From: Lysobacterales bacterium | GTDB lineage: Bacteria; Pseudomonadota; Gammaproteobacteria; Xanthomonadales; Marinicellaceae | DNA: 64,000 bases | Assembly: GCA_026982315.1 (NCBI GenBank) | Contig: JALSHI010000026.1 | Coordinates: forward strand, 1 to 64,000 | Direction of reading: 5' to 3' | Part shown: piece after piece, positions 19,916 to 27,800 of the stretch | How positions within the stretch are numbered: position 1 is the stretch's first letter | Layout of the letters: each line of letters begins with the position of its first letter | The notes under the pieces: model-generated | The model's input: the letters and a program-made list of their open reading frames with translations, nothing else | Database searches by the model: none | Told to the model about the DNA's origin: nothing | Translations under genes and position numbers: made by a program

Positions 19916-20527
19916 TTATGGCGGGGCTGGTGTGCTGTTTTTCAAGCCGTGCCACAGGCAGGCGAAAAAATCACGTTCACGACTTTGCAGCGGCTCTTTG
20001 ATAACGCCATCCAGTCTTTGTTGAATCAACTGGGCGGCGCTGCCAAAAATCAGGGCGTTGGCGATGACAGGGTCCATTTTCTGCAATTCGCCCTGGGCGA
20101 TGCCTGCGCAAACAATCTGTTTCATTTTGGTAAAAGCCGCGGCATCGCTGAGTGAAGCATGATCGGGCAGAAAGTCGGCATGTTTGGCATGAAAAACATA
20201 GCCGATAATGTCCGGGTGGGTTTCAGTGTGGGCAAATAGCGCCGAAATGATGCCTTCACAACGGGCAATGGCTGAAGGCTGGCGCGCCATGTGCGCGTCC
20301 ACAAGTTGCTCAATCTCGCCGAGAATATGTGTATACAGCGCCTTGGCGATGCCCTCCTTGCCGCCGAAATAATTGTAGATAGAACCAATGCTGACCCGGG
20401 CTTTCTGCTGGATTTCATGCACCGAGGTGTTGTGATAACCCTTGTCCCGAAACAGCTTCAGCGCTGCAGTAAGAATGCGGCAATCCAATGGTTCAGGGTG
20501 TGGTACAACTCGGTTCAGGTATGGCAT
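19916..20527 (-). CDS. TetR/AcrR-family regulator, likely of formaldehyde oxidation
   Basis: A 203-residue TetR-family protein. The N-terminal helix-turn-helix spans ILTAALKLFRDKGY to VSIGSIYNYFGGKEGI; the C-terminal helical domain is ligand-binding and variable. It lies directly upstream of frmA-fghA on the same strand, with a 14-bp operator in the intervening promoter. It probably represses that operon and responds to formaldehyde or its glutathione adduct; this is inferred from position only. Its own promoter is at 20555-20583, so it can be expressed when the operon is off. Confidence 0.85.
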   Translation of the reverse strand: MPYLNRVVPHPEPLDCRILTAALKLFRDKGYHNTSVHEIQQKARVSIGSIYNYFGGKEGIAKALYTHILGEIEQLVDAHMARQPSAIARCEGIISALFAHTETHPDIIGYVFHAKHADFLPDHASLSDAAAFTKMKQIVCAGIAQGELQKMDPVIANALIFGSAAQLIQQRLDGVIKEPLQSRERDFFACLWHGLKNSTPAPP

Positions 20528-20554
20528 GGCCAGCGATGGACGACAGGAAAGAAG

Positions 20555-20583
20555 ATTCTAGGACAACTGTTCAAGCAGCGCAA
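20555..20583 (-). promoter_or_regulatory. Promoter of the TetR gene
   Basis: On the minus strand TTGCGC (20578-20583), a 17-nt spacer and TAGAAT (20555-20560) form a reasonable sigma-70 promoter 28 nt upstream of the TetR start. It lies in the short gap after the flavoprotein gene. Confidence 0.5.
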
Positions 20584-20599
20584 GGCAGCCGACTGGTTG

Positions 20600-21949
20600 C
20601 TAGACAACCTGGCGCTGCTGCGTGGTTTTTTTGCTGGCCAGCGTAAAGCGTGGATGCGTGGCCTGGCGTGCACCGGTGATCAGATCAGCCATGTATTCCC
20701 CCACCACCGGCCCATGCTTGAAACCATGTCCGGAGCCGCCACCGGCCAGCCAGACGCCATCCATGTGCGGGTGACGGTCCAGCAAAAAGTCCCCGTTGGA
20801 GGTGTTTTCATACTGGCAGACACGCACGCTACGCAATGGTGCTGTGGCCAGTTCGGGAAACCGTTTGTGCAAATAGGCGCGTATTTCCGCCTCGGCGGTG
20901 GCGCTCATGTGGCGATTGGCTGTGTCCGGGTTGATGGGCGGGCCGTGTTTGTCATGGGCGATTTTGAAGCCGTAACCGGAAACATCCGGTATGCCATAAA
21001 ACACATCGCCGTCATTAAAGTCGGCCCATACCGGGAAATGGTTGGCCGAGTAAGGGTTCTTGCCCGGTGGAAATGCTTGACGGCTATCCAGATAAAAAAC
21101 CTCTTGCCGGGTGGGCACAATACGGCGACTGAGAATATCGGGAAAAATATAAGGCAGCCAGGCACCACAGGCGTAAACCACCTGACGGGCTACGATGCTG
21201 TCGGCGCTTTTTGCCAGTGGCACACGCCACAGTTTTTGCTGGTGACGCAATACTGGTTGCGGCTGCCCGGCGTGACCATGGCGCCAGTGAACACCGGCTG
21301 CCTGGGCCTCGGCGGCCACATGCCTGACAGCCAGGCGCGCCGCCAGTGCGCCGCTGTTGTTTTCCAGAAAGCCATATTCCACACCTTGCAGATGCAGGGC
21401 CGGGAAAGCCGCGGCCAGCGTCTGGCGCCGTTCAAACAGTCGGTGAGGCACCTTTTGTTGGCGTAAATAATCCAGGCTGGTATCAAAATAACGATTGCGG
21501 TGGCCGCTCATCCATAACACGCCCAGTGGATAGAACAAGGGCGCTCCCCCGCTGGCGCGTGAGCGCTGATCCAGAGCGCGCCACTGGGGCAAAGCCTGTA
21601 GCACCCAGTCAGAATAAAGGGTATCGGGCCCGTAAGCCACGCGGATCACCCGGGTTTCGCCACCGGAGCTGGACAAGCCATTGCCCGGCTCATAAGCATC
21701 CACCAGCGCCACGCTCAGGCCGCGCCTGGCCAGATGCCAGGCAATCCAGCTGCCGAACACACCCGCGCCAATGATTGCGACATCGAATATCCGCTGGCCC
21801 GTACGCACAGACTGGCCGCCCCAAACCAGTGGACTTGCCAGCATGCCGATCAACATCGAGCGGCGGGAAATCGAAGCCCGGGATGACCCGGCAGACAGTG
21901 GTTGCTCGTCAGGCGGGAGACGCACCGGTTTAAATAAGGTGTTTTCCAT
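20600..21949 (-). CDS. FAD-dependent oxidoreductase of the sarcosine oxidase/SolA group, Tat-type signal
   Basis: A DAO-superfamily flavoprotein of 449 residues. A twin-Arg signal (SRRSMLIG at 29-36, hydrophobic run to about 44) precedes the FAD loop AIIGAGVFGSWIAWHLA (58-74) and SSGGETRVIR. C378 in RVCQYENT aligns with the Cys that covalently holds FAD in monomeric sarcosine oxidase. The C-terminal GGGSGHGFKHGP block also fits. Relatives demethylate N-methyl amino acids, giving formaldehyde and H2O2, which fits the adjacent formaldehyde genes. The substrate is unknown, and export of such an enzyme is unusual. Confidence 0.85.
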   Translation of the reverse strand: MENTLFKPVRLPPDEQPLSAGSSRASISRRSMLIGMLASPLVWGGQSVRTGQRIFDVAIIGAGVFGSWIAWHLARRGLSVALVDAYEPGNGLSSSGGETRVIRVAYGPDTLYSDWVLQALPQWRALDQRSRASGGAPLFYPLGVLWMSGHRNRYFDTSLDYLRQQKVPHRLFERRQTLAAAFPALHLQGVEYGFLENNSGALAARLAVRHVAAEAQAAGVHWRHGHAGQPQPVLRHQQKLWRVPLAKSADSIVARQVVYACGAWLPYIFPDILSRRIVPTRQEVFYLDSRQAFPPGKNPYSANHFPVWADFNDGDVFYGIPDVSGYGFKIAHDKHGPPINPDTANRHMSATAEAEIRAYLHKRFPELATAPLRSVRVCQYENTSNGDFLLDRHPHMDGVWLAGGGSGHGFKHGPVVGEYMADLITGARQATHPRFTLASKKTTQQRQVV

Positions 21950-22075
21950 ATTGTGTCAACAAAGCCCGCGTTAAGGCAAAAAGGACTGATGCCTTTGCCA
22001 ATGAATGATTCAGCCCGGTACCGCTCTTTTCTATCGCAAAAAGCCTTTTGTGTAAAGTCATGTGCGCTTAAGTGG

Positions 22076-22104
22076 TTGTTTGCGGGTAGTAGCTATGCTA
22101 TACC
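22076..22104 (+). promoter_or_regulatory. Probable promoter of the repeat-protein gene
   Basis: TTGTTT (22076-22081), a 17-nt spacer and TATACC (22099-22104) predict a start near 22111, just before the first of three hairpins. Both hexamers are imperfect. TAGC-TAT-GCTA (22090-22100) lies within the spacer. Confidence 0.4.
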
Positions 22105-22110
22105 ACAATT

Positions 22111-22230
22111 CCGGTCATACATTTTTGTATGACTTAGTGCGTCATTTTACGCACATGGGGCAATTCAGCCCCGCTTTTACATTGTTAACCACACACAATA
22201 TTTCATTGAACCAGACAAGAGGACACTCTC
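22111..22230 (+). ncRNA. Structured 5' leader with three consecutive perfect stem-loops
   Basis: Three inverted repeats are packed end to end: GTCATACA-TTTT-TGTATGAC (22114-22133), GTGCGT-CATTTT-ACGCAC (22137-22154) and GGGGC-AATTCA-GCCCC (22157-22172). They occupy the 5' half of a predicted 120-nt leader. A clean AAGAGGA ribosome site follows at 22217. No known riboswitch or leader family was recognised. They may instead be operators, or form a small RNA ending near the third hairpin. Confidence 0.45.
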
Positions 22231-22515
22231 ATGAAAAAGATTATCGCTATGGCTTTTATTATTGCTTTTACTCCCGCTGCCCAGGCAGGCTGGTTTGGCC
22301 TGAATACCGAGGACTGCCTGGCACAAAAGGTCCAGCAGGAAGGCACTGACAACAAGGTCCAGCAGGAAGGTACCGACAACAAGGTCGAACAGGAAGGTAC
22401 CGACAACAAGGTCGAACAGGAAGGTACCGACAACAAGGTCGAACAGGAAGGTACCGACGATAAAAGTCTGAATTGCGGCTTTCGTTTCTCTGTAAGGGAC
22501 TGGCTGGCGCTTTAA
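22231..22515 (+). CDS. Small secreted tandem-repeat protein, unknown function
   Basis: The 94-residue product has a clear Sec signal (MKKIIAMAF to AQA, cleavage before Gly20). A short head with WFGLNTEDC is followed by five 9-residue repeats KVQQEGTDN or KVEQEGTDN (33-77) and a tail with a second Cys (SLNCGFRF). The two mature Cys (C29, C82) flank the repeats and could form a disulfide closing the array. The repeats are highly polar and acidic. AAGAGGA precedes the ATG and a strong terminator follows, so it is a monocistronic gene. I recognise no family; binding or structural roles are both possible. Confidence 0.7.
   Translation: MKKIIAMAFIIAFTPAAQAGWFGLNTEDCLAQKVQQEGTDNKVQQEGTDNKVEQEGTDNKVEQEGTDNKVEQEGTDDKSLNCGFRFSVRDWLAL
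22327..22461 (+). repeat. Five 27-bp tandem repeats within the small secreted protein
   Basis: Five in-frame 27-bp units beginning AAGGTC, each encoding KV(Q/E)QEGTDN. Units 3 and 4 are identical and the others differ by a few bases, with the last ending in Asp instead of Asn. The near-identity suggests recent expansion by slippage or unequal recombination, so copy number may vary between strains. Confidence 0.95.
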
Positions 22516-22533
22516 AAAAGCCTTTAACCCGCA

Positions 22534-22577
22534 TTCCCTGTGCTTGGGGCTTCAGCTTCAGGCACAGGGATTTTTTT
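22534..22577 (+). terminator. Intrinsic terminator after the repeat-protein gene
   Basis: TCCCTGTGC (22535-22543) pairs with GCACAGGGA (22562-22570), followed by seven T residues. This is a strong factor-independent terminator 19 nt after the stop. Confidence 0.88.
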
Positions 22578-22661
22578 GTCTAAAAAAATCATTTTGGCTT
22601 GCGAGATTCCATGAATTTTGGTAATTATGAGGTATCCACAATAGCGCACAAGAGATGAACA

Positions 22662-23504
22662 ATGAACAGAACGGCCGGTAAACTCCCCGCGAATCACGCT
22701 GCTGATGAGGTTAAGGTCCGATCTTATCAGCGGGTTGTGAGTGCTTTGGGCACCAGCATTGCCCGCTTGATGCAGGTGGCGAACAAGCCGGTGCTGGAAT
22801 TTATTCCCAGCTTCAAGGCCGGGCTGATTGATGCTCTGCTGGCGGAAAACCCGCGCATGCCCATTAGCGAACTGGCCATTCGCACCGGTATCGATCGGCG
22901 TCACGTCAGTGCCTATTTGCGAAAACACCGTTTGCCAGCACGAAGAAGGCGCAATAAAATCGCGATGATTCTGAGCCACCTGGCAAGGGAAGCGCAGCAT
23001 ACGCCTGACGGCCTTATTGCTTGCAAGGGAGGCCCTCACAGTTTCGAAGCCATTTGCAAACGCTATGCCAGTGGTGACTATAGCCCCGGGGCGGTATTGA
23101 AAGAGCTGAAACGCCAGGGATGTGTTACCGAAGAAGCCGGGCATATTCGGTTATTGCGCCCTTATTTTCGGGCGCATGAAGACGACATGGCATTTCTTGG
23201 TTATGTGGTTTGGGTGATAAGGGAGTTGGTTAATACGGCTTTGCATAATCATCGTACCCCTGCCAAGGCGAACAGAAAGTTTCAGCGGAGTATCTATTCC
23301 TCGCAGATCCCTTTTGAAAAACGCGCCCAGGTGGAAAGGCAGTTAAAAGAATTGCTGGAGAAACAGTACGCTGAAATTTACCAGGTACTCAAGCAAAACG
23401 AAATCGATGTGGCGGTGGGAACATTTGAGCCAGTTGGGGTCAGCATGTTTCAATTCGGACCGTCAGAGTCGCTGGGGCATCACACTCAGCAAAAAGTCGA
23501 CTAA
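22662..23504 (+). CDS. DUF6502-like protein with a predicted helix-turn-helix
   Basis: A 280-residue soluble protein. Residues about 60-95 (MPISELAIRTGIDRRHVSAYLRKHRL) form a probable winged or simple helix-turn-helix. Then come SFEAICKRYASGDYSPGAVLKELKRQGCV and a helical C-terminal half with a basic KANRKFQRS stretch. The arrangement resembles the DUF6502 family of proteobacterial proteins of unknown role. It is probably DNA-binding. It stands alone between the repeat-protein terminator and rnpB, with AAGAGATGA before the start. Confidence 0.75.
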   Translation: MNRTAGKLPANHAADEVKVRSYQRVVSALGTSIARLMQVANKPVLEFIPSFKAGLIDALLAENPRMPISELAIRTGIDRRHVSAYLRKHRLPARRRRNKIAMILSHLAREAQHTPDGLIACKGGPHSFEAICKRYASGDYSPGAVLKELKRQGCVTEEAGHIRLLRPYFRAHEDDMAFLGYVVWVIRELVNTALHNHRTPAKANRKFQRSIYSSQIPFEKRAQVERQLKELLEKQYAEIYQVLKQNEIDVAVGTFEPVGVSMFQFGPSESLGHHTQQKVD

Positions 23505-23626
23505 CATGGGCGCATGACCGGCCCTTTTTGTGGTGATGGAGAGCCGGGCATCCACCAGCTATTTGCGCCTAATACGCCCTTTAGTTTTTATTTATGGGCC
23601 GTGTGCGTTTATTGGCTACGCCAGAC

Positions 23627-23656
23627 TTGATTTTTTTATAAAAACCCCCACAATAT
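23627..23656 (+). promoter_or_regulatory. Promoter of rnpB
   Basis: TTGATT (23627-23632), an 18-nt spacer and CAATAT (23651-23656) place transcription at about 23663-23666, matching the predicted 5' end of RNase P RNA. The spacer is T- and C-rich. Confidence 0.5.
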
Positions 23657-23665
23657 GCATTAACT

Positions 23666-24040
<375 letters not shown>

Positions 24041-24059
24041 AGCCATTTGACTTCCCAGC

Positions 24060-26228
24060 ATGAGACCACTCCCAGGCGATCTTCAGGAATGGTGGGCGAC
24101 CCAACAAACCGCTTACCCACCAGAGCGACATCACAGCATTCAGAAAGCGCTGCGTTTGTGCCAGCCCCTTTCTACCGACCTGCCTTTTCGCCAGTTTGTT
24201 TCCCCAAACCACCTCATTCACCAGCTTGAGGTATTGACTCAATTGCACGCCGATGATGAGGTGATGACCGCGGCTTTGCTGTTTCATGCCTGGCGCCGAC
24301 GTAGCAATCCCGAATCCCCTGAGGCGTTGTTTCATGGCTTTTCCGATAAGGTGCGTTTTTTGTTGCAAGAATTGCAGCGGGTCTCGGCGTTGGAGTGGCT
24401 GAATAGCGCCGAGGCCAGCCGCGGCGATGCCGAAAGCTTGCGGCGCTTGTTGTTTGCCATGATCAAAGACGTGCGTCTGGTGTTGATTTTGCTGGCGGAC
24501 CAGTTGGTATTACTGCGGGCGGCCACAAATTTTGATGCGCACACCCGCCGATTACTGGGGCACACCACCATGACCTTGCATGCGCCCTTGGCCAATCGCC
24601 TGGGTGTGTGGCAAATCAAATGGGAGCTGGAAGACCTGGCGTTTCGTTATCTGGAGCCGGAAAAGTATCGGCAAATCGCCAGTTTACTGGCCGAGCGGCG
24701 CGCAGATCGAGAGGCTTTTATTGCCGAGTGCACAGCGCAACTTAAGGCCAAGCTGGACGATGTGGGCATTGCCGCGGACATTGCTGGACGGCCCAAGCAT
24801 ATTTACAGCATTTACAAGAAAATGCAGCGCAAGAACCTCACCTTTGAGGGTCTGTACGACATTCGCGCCATTCGCGTGCTTACCGACACAGTCACCAATT
24901 GTTACGCCATTCTTGGCTTTGTGCATGCCTTGTGGAAGCACATTCCCCGGGAGTTTGACGATTACATCGCCACGCCCAAGGGCAATATGTACCAGTCGCT
25001 GCATACGGTGGTGATAGGCCCGCAGGGAAAAACCCTGGAAGTGCAAATACGAACGCACCAAATGCATGAACACGCCGAGCTGGGGGTGGCTGCGCATTGG
25101 CGTTACAAGGACGGCAGCCGCCAGGACCCGGGGTTCGACAACAAGGTGAACTGGATGCGGCAATTATTGGCCGCCAGTGAAAGCGGGGATGACAGTCTGC
25201 TGGAGCAGTTTCAGGCGGAAACGGAAGATGAGCGCATTTATGTGTTTACACCCAGTGGGGACGTGATTGATTTGCCCGCTGGCGCCACGGTGGTGGACTT
25301 TGCCTACCATGTACATACCGAAGTTGGCCATCGGTGCCGGGGCGCCAAGGTCAACGGCCGGATTGTGCCACTGACGCACCAACTGGAAACCGGTGACCGT
25401 GTGGAAATTCTGACCGGAAAACAGGCTCAACCCAGCCGGGACTGGTTGAGTGAACAGGCCGGCTACTTGAAAAGCGGCCGCGCCCGGGCCAAGGTTCGCC
25501 ACTGGTTTCGGGAACGCGACTTCGAACAAAACCTGACTGCGGGCAAGGAGATACTGGACAAGGAGCTGAAAAAATTCGCGCTGGAATCGGTGGATCTGGA
25601 TGCCTTGTTGCCGCGTTTCAACCTCAAGGAACGAGACAAACTCTATGCCATGATCGCCACGGGTGATGTGTCTTTGAACCAGTTGCTGCGCCTGGCTGAA
25701 GAACAGGTGCGGCCTGCGGCAAAAAACGCGCTGAAAGTCAGCGCCAAGCCATCGTCAGACAAGCACTCGGATACCGGCGGTGATCGCTTTGTGGTGGATG
25801 GATTGGTGAATGTGCTGGCCACGCCAGCCCAGTGCTGCGCCCCGATTCCCGGTGATGCCGTGGGTGGTTTTATCACCCGTGGCCGTGGCATCAGTGTCCA
25901 TCGGGCCGATTGCGAAAACTTCGTTCGTCTGATTAGCGAGCAACCAGGTCGCCATATCCCGGTTCGCTGGAACCACGATCATACCGGCGCCATTACCGTG
26001 ACGCTTGCGATCACCGCCTTGGATCGCAAAAGTTTTATCAAGGATTTAAGCGCCGTATTGGCCAATCAGCAGGCCAATATTGAATATTTTCACACCGAAC
26101 AGGATCCAGACTCAGGGCTTAACCACTTACAGGTGGCCATTCGTATTCGTGATTTTGATCATTTAAGCGCGATTTTGAATCGCGTGAGCAGTATTGAGCA
26201 TGTGCTGGATGTGCAGCGGCTGGCCTGA
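24060..26228 (+). CDS. relA: GTP pyrophosphokinase (ppGpp synthetase I)
   Basis: RelA makes (p)ppGpp on stalled ribosomes. The N-terminal HD-like region lacks the HD pair (ALLFHAWRRR), so hydrolase activity is not expected. The synthetase domain has HIYSIYKKMQ, EFDDYIATPK at about 298 (the acidic EXDD form of RelA rather than RXKD) and VQIRTHQMHEHAELGVAAHW. A TGS domain (VFTPSGDVIDLPAGATVVDFAY), a Cys-containing zinc-finger region (QCCAPIPGD) and a C-terminal ACT domain follow. Length 722 compares with 744 in E. coli. The start has no evident Shine-Dalgarno and is 20 nt from rnpB. Confidence 0.96.
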   Translation: MRPLPGDLQEWWATQQTAYPPERHHSIQKALRLCQPLSTDLPFRQFVSPNHLIHQLEVLTQLHADDEVMTAALLFHAWRRRSNPESPEALFHGFSDKVRFLLQELQRVSALEWLNSAEASRGDAESLRRLLFAMIKDVRLVLILLADQLVLLRAATNFDAHTRRLLGHTTMTLHAPLANRLGVWQIKWELEDLAFRYLEPEKYRQIASLLAERRADREAFIAECTAQLKAKLDDVGIAADIAGRPKHIYSIYKKMQRKNLTFEGLYDIRAIRVLTDTVTNCYAILGFVHALWKHIPREFDDYIATPKGNMYQSLHTVVIGPQGKTLEVQIRTHQMHEHAELGVAAHWRYKDGSRQDPGFDNKVNWMRQLLAASESGDDSLLEQFQAETEDERIYVFTPSGDVIDLPAGATVVDFAYHVHTEVGHRCRGAKVNGRIVPLTHQLETGDRVEILTGKQAQPSRDWLSEQAGYLKSGRARAKVRHWFRERDFEQNLTAGKEILDKELKKFALESVDLDALLPRFNLKERDKLYAMIATGDVSLNQLLRLAEEQVRPAAKNALKVSAKPSSDKHSDTGGDRFVVDGLVNVLATPAQCCAPIPGDAVGGFITRGRGISVHRADCENFVRLISEQPGRHIPVRWNHDHTGAITVTLAITALDRKSFIKDLSAVLANQQANIEYFHTEQDPDSGLNHLQVAIRIRDFDHLSAILNRVSSIEHVLDVQRLA

Positions 26229-26291
26229 GCCGGGAGACTGGATCTGTTGCGTAATAAACAGGCGGTATCACTGCTTTAGGGAGGTGTTTTT

Positions 26292-27101
26292 ATGAAAAAA
26301 ATATGGATTGTGGCCCTGCTTGCATTGTTGCTGAGCGCCTGTGCCACCTCGCCCACCGGTCGCAAACAGTTCATCATTGTTGGCGACCAACAGATGAACC
26401 AGATGGGCATTGCGTCATTTCAGCAGATGAAAACAGCCAAAAAAGTCTCGCATGATCCGAAAACCAATGCTTATGTACGATGTGTCGCCGACGCCATTAT
26501 CCAGCAATTGCCCCAGAAATGGCGACAACAGCCGTGGGAAGTGGTGGTGTTTACCGATGACAGCGCCAATGCTTTCGCCTTGCCTGGAGGCAAGATCGGT
26601 GTGCATGCAGGCCTGCTGAAAGTGGCCAAAACGCCGGACCAACTGGCGGCGGTGCTGGGCCATGAAGTGGCGCATGTTTTGGCGCGCCATGGCGCAGAAA
26701 GGGTTTCCCAGACCTTGGGCACGCAGGTGGCTTTGCAGGTGGCGAATGAAATTTCCCAGCGGAAAATGGAGAATCCCGGCAAACAAAAGGTCCTTATGTC
26801 AGCCCTGGGCCTGGGCGCGCAAGTGGGAGTTTTGTTGCCCTTTAGCCGCACCCATGAAAGCGAGGCAGATGTCTATGGTCTGGATTTGATGGCCAGGGCC
26901 GGTTTCGATCCGCGCCATAGCGTAAATTTATGGAAAAACATGGAAGCGGCCAGCCGCGGGCGCCGCCCGCCGCAATTTCTTTCCACGCACCCTGAACCGG
27001 CCAATCGCATCAAGAAACTGCAACAGCACTTGCCTCAGGCGCTGGTGTTGATGCAACAGGCCCGCCAGCAAGGGCGCCAGCCACGCTGCCTGCAGCCATG
27101 A
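26292..27101 (+). CDS. M48-family metalloprotease lipoprotein (LoiP/YggG-like)
   Basis: A zinc protease anchored in the envelope. The lipobox LLSAC puts the lipid on Cys17. Zinc motif HEVAHVLARH (H124, E125, H128) and the third ligand Glu191 in ESEADVYG are intact. STHPEPANRIKKL is typical of this group. At 269 residues it matches LoiP-type proteases, which handle outer-membrane protein quality control. GGAGG stands 8 nt before the start. It is coupled to the following VOC gene by an ATGA overlap. Confidence 0.93.
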   Translation: MKKIWIVALLALLLSACATSPTGRKQFIIVGDQQMNQMGIASFQQMKTAKKVSHDPKTNAYVRCVADAIIQQLPQKWRQQPWEVVVFTDDSANAFALPGGKIGVHAGLLKVAKTPDQLAAVLGHEVAHVLARHGAERVSQTLGTQVALQVANEISQRKMENPGKQKVLMSALGLGAQVGVLLPFSRTHESEADVYGLDLMARAGFDPRHSVNLWKNMEAASRGRRPPQFLSTHPEPANRIKKLQQHLPQALVLMQQARQQGRQPRCLQP

Positions 27102-27505
27102 ATCTGAATCAGGTGACTGTCACGGTGTCCAGCATACCGGAGGCCGTGGCGTTTTACCGAACCCTGGGCCTGCAGCAGATTGTGGATTCACCGCATTATG
27201 CGCGGTTTTTATGTACCCCGGGCGATACCACCTTTTCTGTGCATATCGGCCAGGTGGCTCCAGCCACCAATGCCGTCATTTATTTCGAAAGCGCCAGTGA
27301 ACAGGCGTTATATGCCCAGGTGAGGCGTTTGCAGCAGGCGGGTGTGGTTTTCGACGAGGAGCCAGTGGCGCAGCGTTGGGGCTGGGTTGAGGCTCGTTTG
27401 CGCGATCCGGACGAAAATCGCCTGGTGTTGTACTGGGCCGGCGAGTATCGACTCAACCCGCCCTGGCGCATACCGGATGAACCGGCCGGTCAAGCGCCTG
27501 ATTGA
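27098..27505 (+). CDS. VOC-superfamily protein (glyoxalase/bleomycin-resistance fold)
   Basis: A 135-residue single-domain vicinal-oxygen-chelate protein. It begins with a typical first strand and AVAFYRTLGLQQI, and ends with RLRDPDENRLVLYWAGE, where the Asp-Pro-Asp-Glu-Asn turn is a family mark. The expected N-terminal metal ligand position is not obviously His, so metal binding is uncertain. Substrate unknown. Its 3' end overlaps that of the convergent PqqD-like gene by 16 nt. Confidence 0.8.
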   Translation: MNLNQVTVTVSSIPEAVAFYRTLGLQQIVDSPHYARFLCTPGDTTFSVHIGQVAPATNAVIYFESASEQALYAQVRRLQQAGVVFDEEPVAQRWGWVEARLRDPDENRLVLYWAGEYRLNPPWRIPDEPAGQAPD

Positions 27506-27777
27506 ATCAGGCCGGCTTGTTGCAGTGCGTTCAGAAAAGCCAGCGTGTCTTCTGTGGCCTGGGTTTTGTCGCAGTCATATTCAGCCATAAGCTGATCGAC
27601 AATGGCGGCGGGGGAGAGGCCTTGCTGTAAGCCTTGCAATATCGTCGCGCCAGTGGCGTTAACCGAAAAATACAAGCCTTTTTCACTGTTCAGCAACACC
27701 GCGCTGTCTTCCAGGTGCGCACAATGCAGCGCATTGTTCAGGCGCACAGTAGCGGGCAATGTGGTGAAGGGTTTCAT
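27490..27777 (-). CDS. PqqD-like RRE-domain protein in an ECF sigma operon
   Basis: PqqD-type proteins are small winged-helix chaperones that bind leader peptides of ribosomally made, modified peptides. The 95-residue product shows the family pattern: ALHCAHLEDSAVLLNSEKGLYFSVNATGATILQGL and a helical end with VDQLMAEYDCD and FLNALQQAGLI. The ATG at 27777 has GGA upstream; a TTG at 27804 overlapping the previous stop is an alternative. There is no radical SAM enzyme, precursor peptide or other PQQ gene in view. It is the last gene of the operon running from 29557. Confidence 0.75.
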   Translation of the reverse strand: MKPFTTLPATVRLNNALHCAHLEDSAVLLNSEKGLYFSVNATGATILQGLQQGLSPAAIVDQLMAEYDCDKTQATEDTLAFLNALQQAGLIQSGA

Positions 27778-27800
27778 GCTTAAATCCGATGATAAGTCGC

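Noticed and set aside
22203-22436. Antisense frame over the repeat gene (Cys/Ser/Leu repeats)
   Set aside because: It arises from the repeat structure on the other strand and has no ribosome site or conserved feature.
22327-22461. Tandem repeats considered as a CRISPR array
   Set aside because: The 27-bp units are directly adjacent with no spacers and encode in-frame peptide repeats.
27490-27777. PQQ biosynthesis locus
   Set aside because: Only a PqqD-like gene is present; no pqqA, B, C or E is in the window.
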